A stretch of DNA of 64,000 nucleotides from Lentinula raphanica (taxonomy: Eukaryota > Basidiomycota > Agaricomycetes > Agaricales > Omphalotaceae): assembly GCA_027919835.1 (NCBI GenBank), contig JANVFP010000027.1:1-64000 (forward strand), written 5' to 3'. A model generated the notes under the pieces. That model was not told the origin of the DNA. It saw only the letters and a list, made by a program, of their open reading frames with translations, and ran no database searches. This document shows, piece by piece, positions 22,242 to 33,661 of the stretch (its first letter is position 1; each line of letters begins with the position of its first letter). Position numbers and translations under genes: made by a program.

Positions 22242-24552
22242 ATGCCTCCAAAGCGGAAGCATAAAAACTCACATTCCTCTGACCTTGAAAACAAGGTTCA
22301 CAATGGCTCTTCTGAATATGATATAGATGAAGAGGAGGAAGACGACTCCCTTGATGAAGAGGAAAACAATGACAACAACCACGACAACAAAGGTGAAAAC
22401 AGCAAGAGGAAGAACATGAAATCCAAGAGCAAACCTATTCAACACCGTTCAACTCTTGGAGCCTCAAATGAGCAAACTTGTCGTACAAGCAGTCGGAAAA
22501 AACAGAAGCCTTCTAGTAAGTTCATATGTTCTACTCATTATCATTCAAGTTGCTAATTCTGGTTGAAGATTCCGAGTCCACCGATATTCAGAAGCTGATA
22601 CAAAAGAATGCTGAACTGGAAAGCAAGCTCCGGAGGGCAAGTAAGCAAGAACTCTTCACTTGTTTGTTTAGTCACTTACATGTTTGCAGAGATTCGGGAA
22701 GGAAAAGCTGCTCAACACAATGGTGCACAGGATGGGCTCGAGAGTGAAGAAGAAACACTTCCAACAATGCACGGTGCGTGTACAAGCTCTGTCTATTGTA
22801 TTTAGATACCGATATCTACTGTAGGCTACGCCTCTTCCTAGTATCTCAACTCCAAAACCTCGCATGCTCAATTTGACCCAAGTTTCCTCAAAGAAGCAGA
22901 AGAAGCCATCTCACAATATGTACCAGAGCTTGGTCGCTCAACCATCAGAAGTATCCCCGGTCGCGTCGTCGCCTCAACAAGCTATGCCTCGCATACCTGT
23001 TTCGGCGAGTAATGATAGCAACAGCCTCTTCTCAGAAACCAACAACTCCTCCCATCAGGAAAAATATTCTCATCTCTAGAGTCCCCAGAGATACCCCCCA
23101 ATTCCTAGGCTGCTCAGAGATTTTTGTGAACTTTGAAAGATCAAAAAACATCCTAGAGATCCTGAAAGATCCTGAAAGATCCTGAAAGCATCTGAAAGCA
23201 TCTGAAAGCACCAGAAAGCACCCAGAGAATTTTTAGAAGCCTCAAAGAACTCAGATATTCTAGGCTCTCTGAGACTACCTAGGAATTGGTGGGTATCTCT
23301 AGGGACTCTAGAGATGAGAATATTTTTCCTGATGCCGAAAATATGGGTCTCACATCTGCAACCTCCGATGCAGGATCTGTGTCAAATGGTATGTACTATT
23401 TTGACCTCCAAGCAGTATGATACTGACATAATATAGGCGAAACAGCTTCAGGTCAAACTGCGACGACTGTACCCACTCTTACTCTTATTGGACCAGTGAA
23501 GGGCCGCGCGAAAGCCTCCGACTACAGCAACGGAGGTGAAGCTTTGATCCTGCGAGCGATCCGTGACTACGAAGCTCGTATTATTGGCTTAGGATGCTTT
23601 CCGGATTCTCCATTGCAGATCAAATAGGCCGAGGAATGTTTTCAAGGTGCTTGTGACATAGCAAAGCAGACTTACAAACCAGAAAAGCGTGAAATCAAAT
23701 TGGTATGATATAGTCTACTATGAAACTTTGTTCGCATTGTTACTCACGTTTTCTCAGATTACAAGCCGTGGAAGTCGGATACGCAGTGAGGCGTTCAACT
23801 ATATTCGGACCAAAGTCGAAACTTGCTATCGTTTCGATAGCTCTGGGAACAAGAAGTCAATCAAGACTAACAGAGCTCTGTATCAAACATTGTCGGAAAG
23901 GGACTTCAGCGCATTTCTGTATAAGGTCAATGAGAAGTTTGCATTTACTCTTCGGTTGGTCATTGATCATTTTAACAGGAGCGAGATCCACAGTGGAGTG
24001 GATACATCGAGCATCCGGCTATGTTGGTATTCTTGAGATATATCTTCAAGAGCCACATGGCGACGACATTCGAGGGATACTTCAGCACTATTTCTCTTCC
24101 AACGTTAGCATGTGTTTGCACAATGGTAAGGTGATAAAGTTCAAACGTTGATTGGTCCGCATCTCATGCATTGATATAGGTTCGAGTGTCGCTGATGGAA
24201 TGGTCTACTGGGAAGCTTGAAAAAGTCAAAAAATTCAGTGAACAAAGTTTCAAAGTTTACTATGATGCGTACCTCAAAGATCTCGAGTTATGGCATAGTA
24301 TGAAACCCTCCGTATCACTCAATATCCGCCGCAAGATGTTTGACAAAGTCAAGTATGTCTAATTTTTCTGTTGAGCATAGTGATGGCTTGCTGATTGGCT
24401 TCGACAGAGCTAAATGTGCTGGCAAAACTGAGACTGGTGTGACCACTCACATATCAGGCAAAGTCAAAGATGAGCTTCGCGCCCAAATGGAAGCACGTAC
24501 TGGAGATACTAGCGATGAGTCAAGTGATCCAGGCTCGGACGTGGATTGTTGA
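22242..24552 (+). pseudogene. DUF6532 domain protein, interrupted by a small element and a stop codon
   Basis: The N-terminus (MPPKRKHKNSHSSDLENKVH) is basic, then very acidic and Asn/Lys-rich. Short introns follow at about 22515-22569 and 22641-22689. The C-terminal half matches the DUF6532 pattern common in mushrooms: ITSRGSRIRSEAFNYIRTKV, NRALYQTLSERDFSAFLY, GYIEHPAMLVFLRYIFKSHM, EGYFSTISLPTLACVCTMV and SLMEWSTGKLEKVKKFSEQS. The function of this domain is unknown. Two lesions are visible. A 282-bp inverted-repeat element lies in the coding sequence at 23053-23334 and introduces stops. A TAG at about 23625, before AEECFQGACDIA, sits where a CAG would fit. The stop is near 24552. Confidence 0.68.
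23053..23334. mobile_element. 282-bp MITE, CATCAGGAAAA termini (copy 1)
   Basis: Terminal inverted repeats of about 60 bp start CATCAGGAAAAATATTCTCA and continue through CTCTAGAG and CAATTCCTAGG. The flanks share CC on both sides, and removing the element plus one CC gives an open frame (NNSSENMGL) through the DUF6532 gene. The interior contains GATCCTGAAA-type tandem units. Confidence 0.82.
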
Positions 24553-24934
24553 CAAGTAATTTGGCCCAGTGACAGTCTCTTCGATCATATTATATCTTTT
24601 ATAGTATCACTCTCTTTAATGTTATCAGTTTGTTGCTTTTTTATGCCCAATTGTTAAGCAACTATCAAGAGGTATGTACAGAAAGATACAAAAACCAGCT
24701 ATATCTACTCTGCACTCTGTATCCTACATTGACAATGTAGTTGATGAACTACGGTAGTGTCCACTTGCACTCCCTTAACAACGTAGTACTACCCAGCACT
24801 ACATATATTATGGCAGTGTACTATGGTGTACTATGTAGCTGACTATGCTGTCTATGAGGTACTACTAAACGGGGACTTGTCTACCAGACTATCATGCCTA
24901 CTTCAACTACTTGGACCTACATTGCAAAGTTCTT
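24553..24934. other. Intergenic, nothing recognised
   Basis: AT-rich sequence with many GTACTA/TAGTAC motifs. No gene is seen. Confidence 0.45.
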
Positions 24935-25750
24935 TTTCCCTGATGTTGGATCTTCAAAATGACCTGTTCCATCAACTCTTTTATTAAATGCTGTAGCAAA
25001 ATGGATAGAATAATCTGGAGCTGCAAGCCACTCTTTTAATTTGCTCTCTTCATCACTTGAGAGATCTAAATATCCCAATCATTATTATTGAATAGTAGTA
25101 CCCAGGTCTCATATTCTACTCACAATAGTAATTCAAGGTGTTGATATCTCTTCCTGATGCATTGAATGTTGCTTCACTGATATTGAAATCATGTGCACCA
25201 CTGAACATGTTGATAATCTTACAAATTGATTGAGTATCCCTCCAAACAGTAGTTCACCTAGAAATCTCACCTTATGTACTATGTAGCTGTCACTGTCAGT
25301 GCAAATATTCAATAATAAATATCAACATCACATAATAACTATTCATTTACCTTTGTTTTGACATCAGCAAAATCACCCTGTCTCTAGAGACTCCAGGGAC
25401 ACCCCCCAAATCCTAAGCAGCCTCAGAGTAATAAAAGTGCTTTAGAGTCTCTGGGCATCTCTGGGCATCTTTGAAAATCTCTGAGGGTGTCAAAATTTCT
25501 CTGAGAGAGCTGAAAGAGATAAAATCTCTCTAGGATTTGGGGGGTGTCCCTGGAGTCTCTAGAGACAGGTGTGATTTTCCTGATGGATAATCCCTTGTAA
25601 GACAATGTATTGAGGGGCAAAAGTTGGACTATGTTAAAGCAGCAGTCCTTATATATGAGTTTCCCAAGTGAATGCTGTGTCCATTCAATGGAATATACCC
25701 TGATATATCTTGTGACACTAGTATAATTCATATCTAGATACATATTTCAT
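24935..25750 (-). pseudogene. Partial copy of the 5' region of the NACHT-ankyrin gene
   Basis: Sequence from about 24960 to 25360 is nearly identical to about 33155-33555 (NLR exons 1-2 with the same intron). 25586-25690 matches 33560-33665, and 25690-25745 matches 35112-35165. Only the N-terminal NLR exons are present; no NTPase or ankyrin exons follow. The copy is split by a 224-bp MITE (25362-25585) that is missing from the other copy. Confidence 0.85.
25362..25585. mobile_element. 224-bp MITE, CATCAG-AAAA termini (copy 2)
   Basis: The left end CATCAGCAAAATCACCCTGT pairs with the right end ACAGGTGTGATTTTCCTGATG, and inner repeats CTCTAGAGACTCCAGGGACA match closely. The flanks share GA. 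The paralogous NLR copy at about 33560 shows the site without the insert. Confidence 0.85.
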
Positions 25751-25849
25751 TGTGCCCTCAACCCTGACAGCTGCTATGAGCTCTTATCGATATCAATTAT
25801 CAGATGATCAGGCTTCCAAAATTATAATCTAAAATTGTCAAGGGCAACC

Positions 25850-26530
25850 TGTCCATGGTTTGTCTAGTACCGACCACCAATCAAATGGCACAGAATGGCA
25901 CTTACTGAGAAAGACAATTGTAATGAATGCTTTCAAAACATTTTGTACACAGTATGAATGAGGATGAATGATCCATGGATGAATGGTCAGGTCTAAAGCG
26001 CTGAAACTTGGGCTTAAGAGGAGGAGATTGATAGAGCCAATTGAGACAGAAGAGAGGAGAGAGACAAAGGAAAGCTTGAATTTCTGGGCATAGACATACA
26101 GAGATTGTGTCAAAGTAGCAGTAGTAACATATTGAGGTAGTAGCAGCAGTAGTAGTAGGTGACACAACACAGGTTGTGGAATGTAGATGGGTCGTATGAG
26201 CGACAAATGCGAGTGATGCATATGAATGGAGCTACGGAGCTATCACACTTGAGAGAGTATGCTACAAGAACAAGCACAAGAAAGAAGACAAGAGACAGCA
26301 AAGACGGGCAAGAAAAAGTTGAACAAAAGAGAAGGAAGAAGAGGTGTAGGTTGTATATGTGAGTGAGTCAACAAGGATGTAGAAAGAGTTGGAAAAAGTA
26401 CAAAAGAGAAGAGAAAACGGCAGAGCAATAGAGAGGATTTGGTATTCAGTACTCGGTATTAGCAATTGAGAAAAGAAAACTCGAGGAATTGGATATTGAG
26501 AGGGAATGGAAATGAAAAGAATGAAGAAAC
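25850..26530 (-). repeat. Dispersed repeat A, copy 1
   Basis: This diverged segment resembles 37430-38140 (and its inverted copy 42180-42890). Shared landmarks include GCTGAAACTTGGGCTTAAGA-like blocks, AACAGAAGAGA, AGCAGTAGTAACA, ACAACACAGGTTGTGGA-like and GAATTGGATATYGAG. On the minus strand it is pyrimidine-rich, like a promoter or 5' leader. It ends at a T/G homopolymer tract (26530-26557). No coding function is claimed. Confidence 0.55.
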
Positions 26531-26737
26531 TTTTTTTTTGGGGGGGGGAGGGGGGGTTCGGATGTCAATTGTGATTTTCAAGAGTACATTTTGTTTGTTC
26601 ATAAATGGTGACACCTAGTGGCCAGAATATTGATGGTGTCTTCCTCTAGAATATCAGGTTCAGTGGTAGGAGCTATAGACAGCTGTGGTAGGTCACATGT
26701 ACCTATAGTATGTTGAGGATACATTACTTGAACAGGA

Positions 26738-27490
26738 TTAGATGATGGTCCGAGGGGTATTAACCAATTCAGGATTCCTCCTTATCCATGGCCAAGATTG
26801 TCTTTCAGGGGTGGCATTATGAGGCCAATGACAGAGTGGAGTAGGTGGTAAATCACCCATACCTTCTGGCTGCATAGCTCTTGGTATAGCAGGCTGTTCT
26901 CCAATAGATGGCATTTGGGGAAATGATGGAAAATGTGTAGGGGTTGAGGGAATCATGGTAGGATTTGCAGGAGGATAGATTTGCTCTACATATGTGTTAC
27001 CTTGACTCATAGATTGCAAGGTATATGACTGGTGGGAGGCTACTGACATTTGCCTTGACCTGTTATTCCCAAATTGTGGAACCCCAGATGTCAGTGGTGT
27101 ATAGTTGTATTGGATTGGGGGTGGTGGTGGTAACAGAGTTGGGGTTGATAAAAGTAGTGGGGGTGGCAGAGGTGGTTGCCAGGTTACACCGCTGGGCATA
27201 GATGATTCCATTATAAATGACTGAGTAGGGTTTGGGACAATAGTGTTGGGTGGAGTAGGCATTGTCATGTGCCAAGGGACTTGCTGTGGTTGTCCTCCCA
27301 ACATCTGTCCTCGTGTAAAGAATCCTGAACTAGGTTCAGGGTTCTGAGATGGTTTGTTAAATCCTGGAGGATAGCCGTGAGTAGGTTGTGATTCTGTTTA
27401 AGCCTGAGTCTCCATCTGAATAGTCTGTGTAGACATAACTGGAGGCAGTTGGAGATCAGATATTATGTTAGGTACTTGCTACGCTCTAGT
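26738..27490 (-). pseudogene. Proline/glutamine-rich hypothetical protein with one internal stop
   Basis: A Pro/Gln/Thr-rich frame (PPLPPPLLLSTPTLLPPPPP and similar) runs from about 27490 to 26738. It is broken by a TAA at about 27398, between QMETQA and TESQPTHGYPPGF, where CAA would fit. No folded domain is visible. It could be a disordered regulatory protein or the product of a transposon-captured gene. I do not recognise a family. Confidence 0.4.
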
Positions 27491-27779
27491 TTTCAAGTGT
27501 ACCAAAATTCAATGGTTACGAGCAAGAAAATCTACACGTACAGCAAAGGACTGCTGGGCAGTTGTTCTACACCAAGGATTTGGACTTACAGGGAGACTAG
27601 GTTCTGGGTTTGAAGTTTAGTGTTGTTACAAAGTTAGTTAGAGCACAAGAAAGACTAGGGAAACTGCAAATAGATTGAAAATATCTGATCTGGGGATTTA
27701 CAGGGAGTACATAAGGTATTTATAGAGTTTCTAGTAGGTAGATATATAAGGAAGTTTGTAAGTAAAAGAATGTCGACAA

Positions 27780-27900
27780 CAAAACAGGCATGGGTTTGGA
27801 TGAATACAACAAAATGGGCATGAGTTTGGATGAATACAACAAAACGTGCATGGGTCAACATGGTTACAAAACAGAAATGGGTCAACGTGGTTACAACTTG
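27780..27900. repeat. Short tandem repeat, about 30-bp units
   Basis: Three units of the type GGGTTTGGATGAATACAACA followed by AAAYG, then two related GGGTCAACRTGGTTACAAMA units. They lie in otherwise unrecognised sequence; 27500-28590 holds only open frames without motifs. Confidence 0.75.
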
Positions 27901-28591
27901 ACCTGGCCATAGGTAGCAGTACCAAATGGATGAATATGTGAACAGAGGGAACGAAGATCCAAGGAACAAACCCTCGCGAGTTGTCGAAGTCCAGAGCTAA
28001 GGGAAAAGGATTGAGTTAGTGTTAGTTAGAGGGGATGGGGAAACACTGCCATGTTGGTGAAACATCACTGACACCATTCCTTGGGCCAGGTATCTGACTT
28101 TCTGGTTGGGGAAGGAGTTGGTAGGAGTCCAAGGGCAATCCTGGGTATTCAGGGTTGAGGGTCCAAGCAGGAGTGGTACAGAGACAGAGGGATCCGGGAG
28201 GAGGTGCTGCCCATTGGGTGTACTTAGGGTAGCAGAAAACGGAGGTGTTTGTGGGCCCTCCGTAATAAAAGCAACACAAATGGCTGTTTGTGGTGTCCAG
28301 TTGTTGCACCGGGGTTCTTTGTAAGGTGTTTTACTCAAACAGATGTTGGTGATACATAGGAAGAGTTGCCGGAGGATTAAATGGTTCTTTGGCAGGGTTT
28401 GACAACGGTTATGTGTTCCTACCTCTGCATAAATCCAAGAACAGGGTGGAGAGACTACAGAGTGGGGCTCTGGCAGAGTCGTTGTGGGTGAAAAAGATTA
28501 GTATTTGTCGAGTCAATGCTTTGACTCGACATTCCAGTTAGCTTTTGAGATTCTGCTGGAGCGTTTGGGCCTTGGCATAGAGAAGAGTCGC

Positions 28592-29567
28592 TGTGCAAAG
28601 ATACCCCCCAAATCCTAGGCACTCTCAGCCACTTGAAAGTTCTGGGGTATTCTTTGAGGTGCTTTGAGGTGCTTTGAGAATCTTTGAGTGTCTTTGAGGA
28701 TCTTTGAGTGTCTTTGAGTGTCTTTGAGGATCTTTGAGTGTCTTTGAGGAGCTTTAAGATGCTTTCAAAGGCAAAAAAAATATGAATAAAAATTAATTGA
28801 TTCCTCTTATATCTATTTTACATTACATTCTATTTCATATTCTTGTATTATGTAATTTCTAATTATATTATATTATATAAGACTTATATAATTACAAGAA
28901 TTTGTAATGTACTAGTTAATTATCAAATTACATAGAGAATCTAATCTAGAAATCTCATATATAATGTCCTTCATTGAGATATGATAACATATACAACATG
29001 TAGATAGGTAGTTAATATAGCTATATATAAGTTTGGACCATGTGACAAACTTTTGATTGTACATGGTTCACGGTGGCAGCCTAAATATATCATTGAAACA
29101 AAATCTTGTCAAAGTTGTCAATGGCAGTTTTTGATGCATGTATTCTCTAGATTAAGCAAGTTCTGCAATACACTTATGTAATTTCCTATTTGGGTGATGT
29201 TTTCTTCATTTAATTTGATATTAAAAGTTGCTAAAAAGCTCTGCAAAGACTCTCAAAGACTCTCAAAGATCCTCAAAGATCCTCAAAGATCCTCAAAGAC
29301 CCTCAAAGATTCTCAAAGCATTTCAAAGCACTACAAAGCAGTTTAGTGACCTGGGTTACCTGGGCAACCTAGGCCATTGAGGCACTTTCAGAGTCCCTAG
29401 GAATTGGCCATTTCTTGAGGTGCTCTCAGATCAAAGTATATTCCTTTGAGGTTGCCTAAGAAATGCCCATTTTCCTCAGTGCTTTCTAGCTCTCCTAAGC
29501 ATGTAGGCCCTCTAGAGAGCCTCAAAGATACTCATAGTTGCCTAGGCCTAGAGTGTTTTTCCTGATG
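28592..29567. mobile_element. About 976-bp element of the CATCAGGAAAA family, left end incomplete
   Basis: The right end GTGTTTTTCCTGATG (to 29567) and the left subterminal ATACCCCCCAAATCCTAGGC match the MITEs at 23.1 and 25.4 kb, but the terminal CATCAGG is missing at the left. Subterminal arrays are in inverted orientation: TCTTTGAG units at 28650-28760 and CTCAAAGA units at 29245-29330. The centre (28790-29220) is very AT-rich. No transposase is seen. Confidence 0.65.
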
Positions 29568-30179
29568 AGGCCAATGCTGAATTAGAGAGAACAAGAGATC
29601 AAAGATTAAATGCTGGGGATAAATGCCAATGCTGAATTAGCACCAGTTCGGCATTTGTGCAGTTTCTAGGGGTTCTCATTGTTCTGGAGCTCTTACTAAA
29701 GGCTCAGAAAATAGGTAAAAATTAGGAAAAATTAGTGGAAGGCTGGGGGGTATTATGCTTCATAACAGACCTGAACCCAAGCCCTATGAAGCCCACCCAC
29801 TGGGCTGGGTTTTTCCAGGCTGAGTCAGGTCAGATTCAGGTGAGCTTTCAGGCTTTGTCCAAAAGTCTGAACATCACTATTCAGAATGTTATATACTGTG
29901 CTCTAGAAACTACAAAGTATCTTGAAGGAACTCAGAGTGTCAGAAAGCTTCAAGATATTATGAGTGGCACTTAAGAAATACTATCAGTAAATTCAAGGGC
30001 TTTGACACTGGTTGAGACAACTGGAAAATATTACAAGTATGTTGAAAGTAGTGGAATCAACATCCAAGTCTTTCACTTACCCTAAAGCATTGCAAAGTTT
30101 CTGAGAACAATGTATAGTACTTTTCTGTACCCAGAGAGTAGAAGTATTTGATTCTAGTTTATCTGATGTTTACTCAATG
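29568..30179. other. Intergenic, short direct repeat only
   Basis: GCCAATGCTGAATTAG occurs at about 29571 and 29626. A 79-codon frame at 29735-29974 has no support. Nothing else is recognised. Confidence 0.45.
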
Positions 30180-30266
30180 TAAATTTGAATGATTTTTTGT
30201 TGTGATATCTGTGCTATGCTTTATGAGAACTTCAACTGTATTTGTATAACCCCAGAATGCTGCAGC

Positions 30267-31310
30267 TTAAAAGGCTGAGCTATACTCTCCTCCCTGAGCA
30301 TTGATATCTGCACCATGGGCTAAGAGGATTTCAACAATAGCTGTTCGACCCCAAGATGCTGCAGCTCGAAGGGCTGAGCCATACTCTCCTCCCTTAGCAT
30401 TGATATCTGCACCATGTGCTAAAAGAATTTCAACAATAGCTGTTTGACCCCGATATGCTGCAGCTTGAAGGGCTGAGCCATACTTTTCTCCCTGAGCATT
30501 GATATCTGCACCATGGGCTAAAAGAATTTCAACAATAGCTGTTTGACCCTGATATGCTGCAGCTTGAAGGGCTGAGCCATACTCTCCTCCCTGAGCATTG
30601 ATGTCTGCACCATGGGCTAAAAGAATTTCAACAAAAGCTGTTTGACCCCAATATGCTGCAGCTTGAAGGGCTGAGCCATACTCTCCTCCCTGAGCATTGA
30701 TATCTGCTCCATGGGCTAAAAGAATTTCAACAATAGCTGTTTGACTCTGACATGCTGCAGCTTGAAGGGCTGAGCCATATGCTCCTCCCTTAGCATTGAT
30801 ATCTGCACCATGTGCTAAGAGAATTTCAACAATAGCTGTTTGACCCCAACATGCTGCAGCTTGAAGGGCTGAGTCATACTCTCCTCCTTGAGCATTGATG
30901 TCTGCACCATGGGCTAAAAGAATTTCAACAATAGCTGTTTGACCCTGATATGCTGCAGCTTGAAGGGCTGAGCCATACACTCCTCCCTGAGCATTGATAT
31001 CTGCACCATGGGCTAAAAGAATTTCAACAATAGCTGTTTGACCCTGACATGCTGCAGCTTGAAGGGCTGAGCTATACGCTCCTCCCTTAGCATTGATATC
31101 TGCACCATGTGCTAAGAGAATTTCAACAATAGCTGTTTGACTCCAACATGCTGCAGCTTGAAGGGCTGAACCATACGTTCCTCCCTGAGCATTGATATTT
31201 GCACCATGTTTTATGAGAATCTCAACAATGTCTGTTTCACCTCCATATGCTGCAGCTTGAAGGGCTGAGCCATATTCTTCTCCAAGGGCATTAACATCTG
31301 CACCATATTC
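30267..31310 (-). repeat. 99-bp tandem array encoding ankyrin repeats
   Basis: About ten 99-bp units encode YGSALQAAAYQGQTAIVEIL followed by LAHGADINAQGGE. The units are nearly identical except at a few codons (Y/C, W/Q/R/G and G/S in the helix, and the last residue of the unit). Such homogeneity implies recent unit duplication or conversion. Confidence 0.93.
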
Positions 31311-31395
31311 TATAAACAGTTCTAAAACATCTTTGAAACCCTTGAGTGCTGCTAATTGAATTGCATGTCCCAATGCAGTCTCTATGCTAATTTCA

Positions 31396-31431
<36 letters not shown>

Positions 31432-33401
31432 AGAAATATTTGCCATTTATTGATTAATTTTATCATATCACATACCTGAATCCAATATAGCCTTTAGCTT
31501 GGATTTTACATCACTGTGAAATTTTGCACTATCTAAACTATCTCTGTTGACTAATCTTCTTGCACTTTTATGCAATCCAAGGAATGCAATAATATCCAAT
31601 ATATTGCAGTGATCATATTCTTGACTGAAGTTTTGAGTGTAATTTCTCTTCCAGTTTAAACATGCACTATTCCTTAGAAAGGTCTCTGTGAGTTTCATGG
31701 TATACTCACATGAAATCTCTGCCATTTCATTATATTGGCTATGTTCTGCCCAATATTGGGTTGCATATTGCTCAAATGTAGTAATATTCCTCATATACTC
31801 ATATAATGTTGGTATCCATATCTTGTGGTAAACACCTTGTCGTTGAACATCTTGTTGTAGAAGATAAATGATACACATTTGTGCTATAATATTGTGAGCT
31901 AAGTGTGCATTAATTTCAATCAACTCTCCTGCATCATCATGGTTCTCAAGTAGATATTCTTTGACAGATGCATGTGCAAGTTGGACAACTTGATCTTGAT
32001 CAATAGTTACCAATGTAGTACTAATGATCTTTTCTAACCCACCCAACATTTCTGCATCACAATCAACTTCTGATGCTTTCAGATCAAATGAGCAAATAAT
32101 TGCAACTTGTTTCAGATGCAGAGGTTGAAAAGAATATAAAAGCCATAAGAGAATATGGTGTGTTTCTTGAGCATGATTATCCTTTTTACTCTTCTCAATA
32201 GCTTCAGCATATATCTGCTGCAAATTTGAAGGTAACAAGGTTGATTTCTTTTTGACCATTGCTGTAGTTGCACAATTTCCTAATGTTTGAAGTTGACAAT
32301 CAATATAGCGAAATCTGTTGACTTTAGCTTTATGTACTAAAAGTGATATATAAAATATCAAACTTACCCTCCATCTGCTTTTTCCATCAATATTGCTTTT
32401 ATCTCATCTTTCAAAGTGGCATAATTTATAATCTCAAATACATATTGCAATTGGTTTTCCACATAGGTTGCAATATCTTCGTCTACCTTGTCATTGCTAC
32501 TCATAAAAACTGTCCAGCAGTTCTTCCATTCAAAATGATGATGTTTACGGCTTGAAATCATAATCTTTACAGGAAATGATTGATGCAATAGAGCAAGAAA
32601 ATTTAAGACCAAGGATTCATCTTTAGAAACACATTCATCCAAAGCATCAATTATGATGTAAATTTGATGCTGCTCCTGGGTTAGATCCTGTGTAATTCTT
32701 TTCAAAGTATCAGCTATTGCAGAATTGGTAGGCTTGGAATGAGAAAGCCCATGCTTTAATGATTCATGCAGTCTCTTCAATGCAGGATGTATTCTATTAT
32801 CTTGAGCTCCCATTTGCAAAAGCAGTGATAATAAGAATCCTTGGTAACTTGTATTGGCTCCAGTATTGTCACGAGTATCAAAGTAGTGACAAATGATCAA
32901 GCTTGAGGATTCCATTTCTCTCAGTTCATTAATTATACCTGTACTGAAATTTCAACCTATCAGTGATTTTTAAGCAGCTGAAGAACTGGTGTACTTACAT
33001 CAAGACAGTTTTGCCTGACCCAGCTGCCATCCAATAATGAACAACTTGATCATAAATAATGATAATGATTATATGTATTACCTTTGCCTTGAATCCACAG
33101 AATGCCTGCATTTTCCTTCCACTCCAAGTAAGTTGGATCTTCGAAGATCCAATGACCTGTTCCATCAACTCTTTTATTAAATGCTGTAGCAAAATGGATA
33201 GAATAATCTGGAGCTGCAAGCCACTCTTTTAATTTGCTCTCTTCATCACTTGAGAGATCTAAATATCCCAATCATTATTATTGAATAGTAGTACCCAGGT
33301 CTCATATTCTACTCACAATAGTAATTCAAGGTGTTGATATCTCTTCCTGATGCATTGAATGTTGCATCCCTGATGTTGAAATCATGTGCACCACTGAACA
33401 T
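30267..33401 (-). CDS. NACHT-ankyrin NLR-like (STAND) protein, 6 exons
   Basis: Six exons fit GT-AG rules and keep frame: 33401-33317, 33258-33082, 33023-32999, 32943-32368, 32314-31476 and 31396-30267. They total 2,832 nt (943 residues plus stop). The start MFSGAHDFNIRDATFNASGR is the usual N-terminal motif of mushroom NACHT proteins, followed by SKLKEWLAAPDYSIHFATAF. The Walker A motif (GKAGSGKT) is assembled across intron 2. Walker B is IYIIIDALDECV, followed by VKIMISSRKH and ADGGFRYIDCQLQTLG. Eleven ankyrin units of about 33 residues form the C-terminus. NLRs of this type act in fungal nonself recognition and programmed cell death. The array stops abruptly in YSSAF at a TAA where sister units have CAA, and one more decayed unit remains readable to about 30180. 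Confidence 0.88.
31410..31435. repeat. (TA)n tract at the 3' end of the last NLR intron
   Basis: An alternating TA run directly precedes the acceptor TAG used for the ankyrin exon on the minus strand. Confidence 0.9.
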
Positions 33402-33661
33402 GTTGATAATCTTGCGAATAGATGATTGAGTATCCCTCCAAACAGTAGTTCACATAGAAATCTCACCTCATGTACTGTGTAGCTGTCACTGTCTAGTGTC
33501 AGCACAGATATACAATAATAAATATCAAAATCATATAACAACTGTTCATTTACCTTGTTTTGGTAATTCCTTGGCAATAGAGTGATGGGCAAAAAGCTGA
33601 ACTATGTTAAAGCAGCAGTCCTTATATATGAGCTCCCCCAGTCAATGCTGTGCCCATTCAA

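Noticed and set aside
29735..29974. 79-codon plus-strand frame
   Set aside because: No motif, no splice context and no relation to its neighbours.
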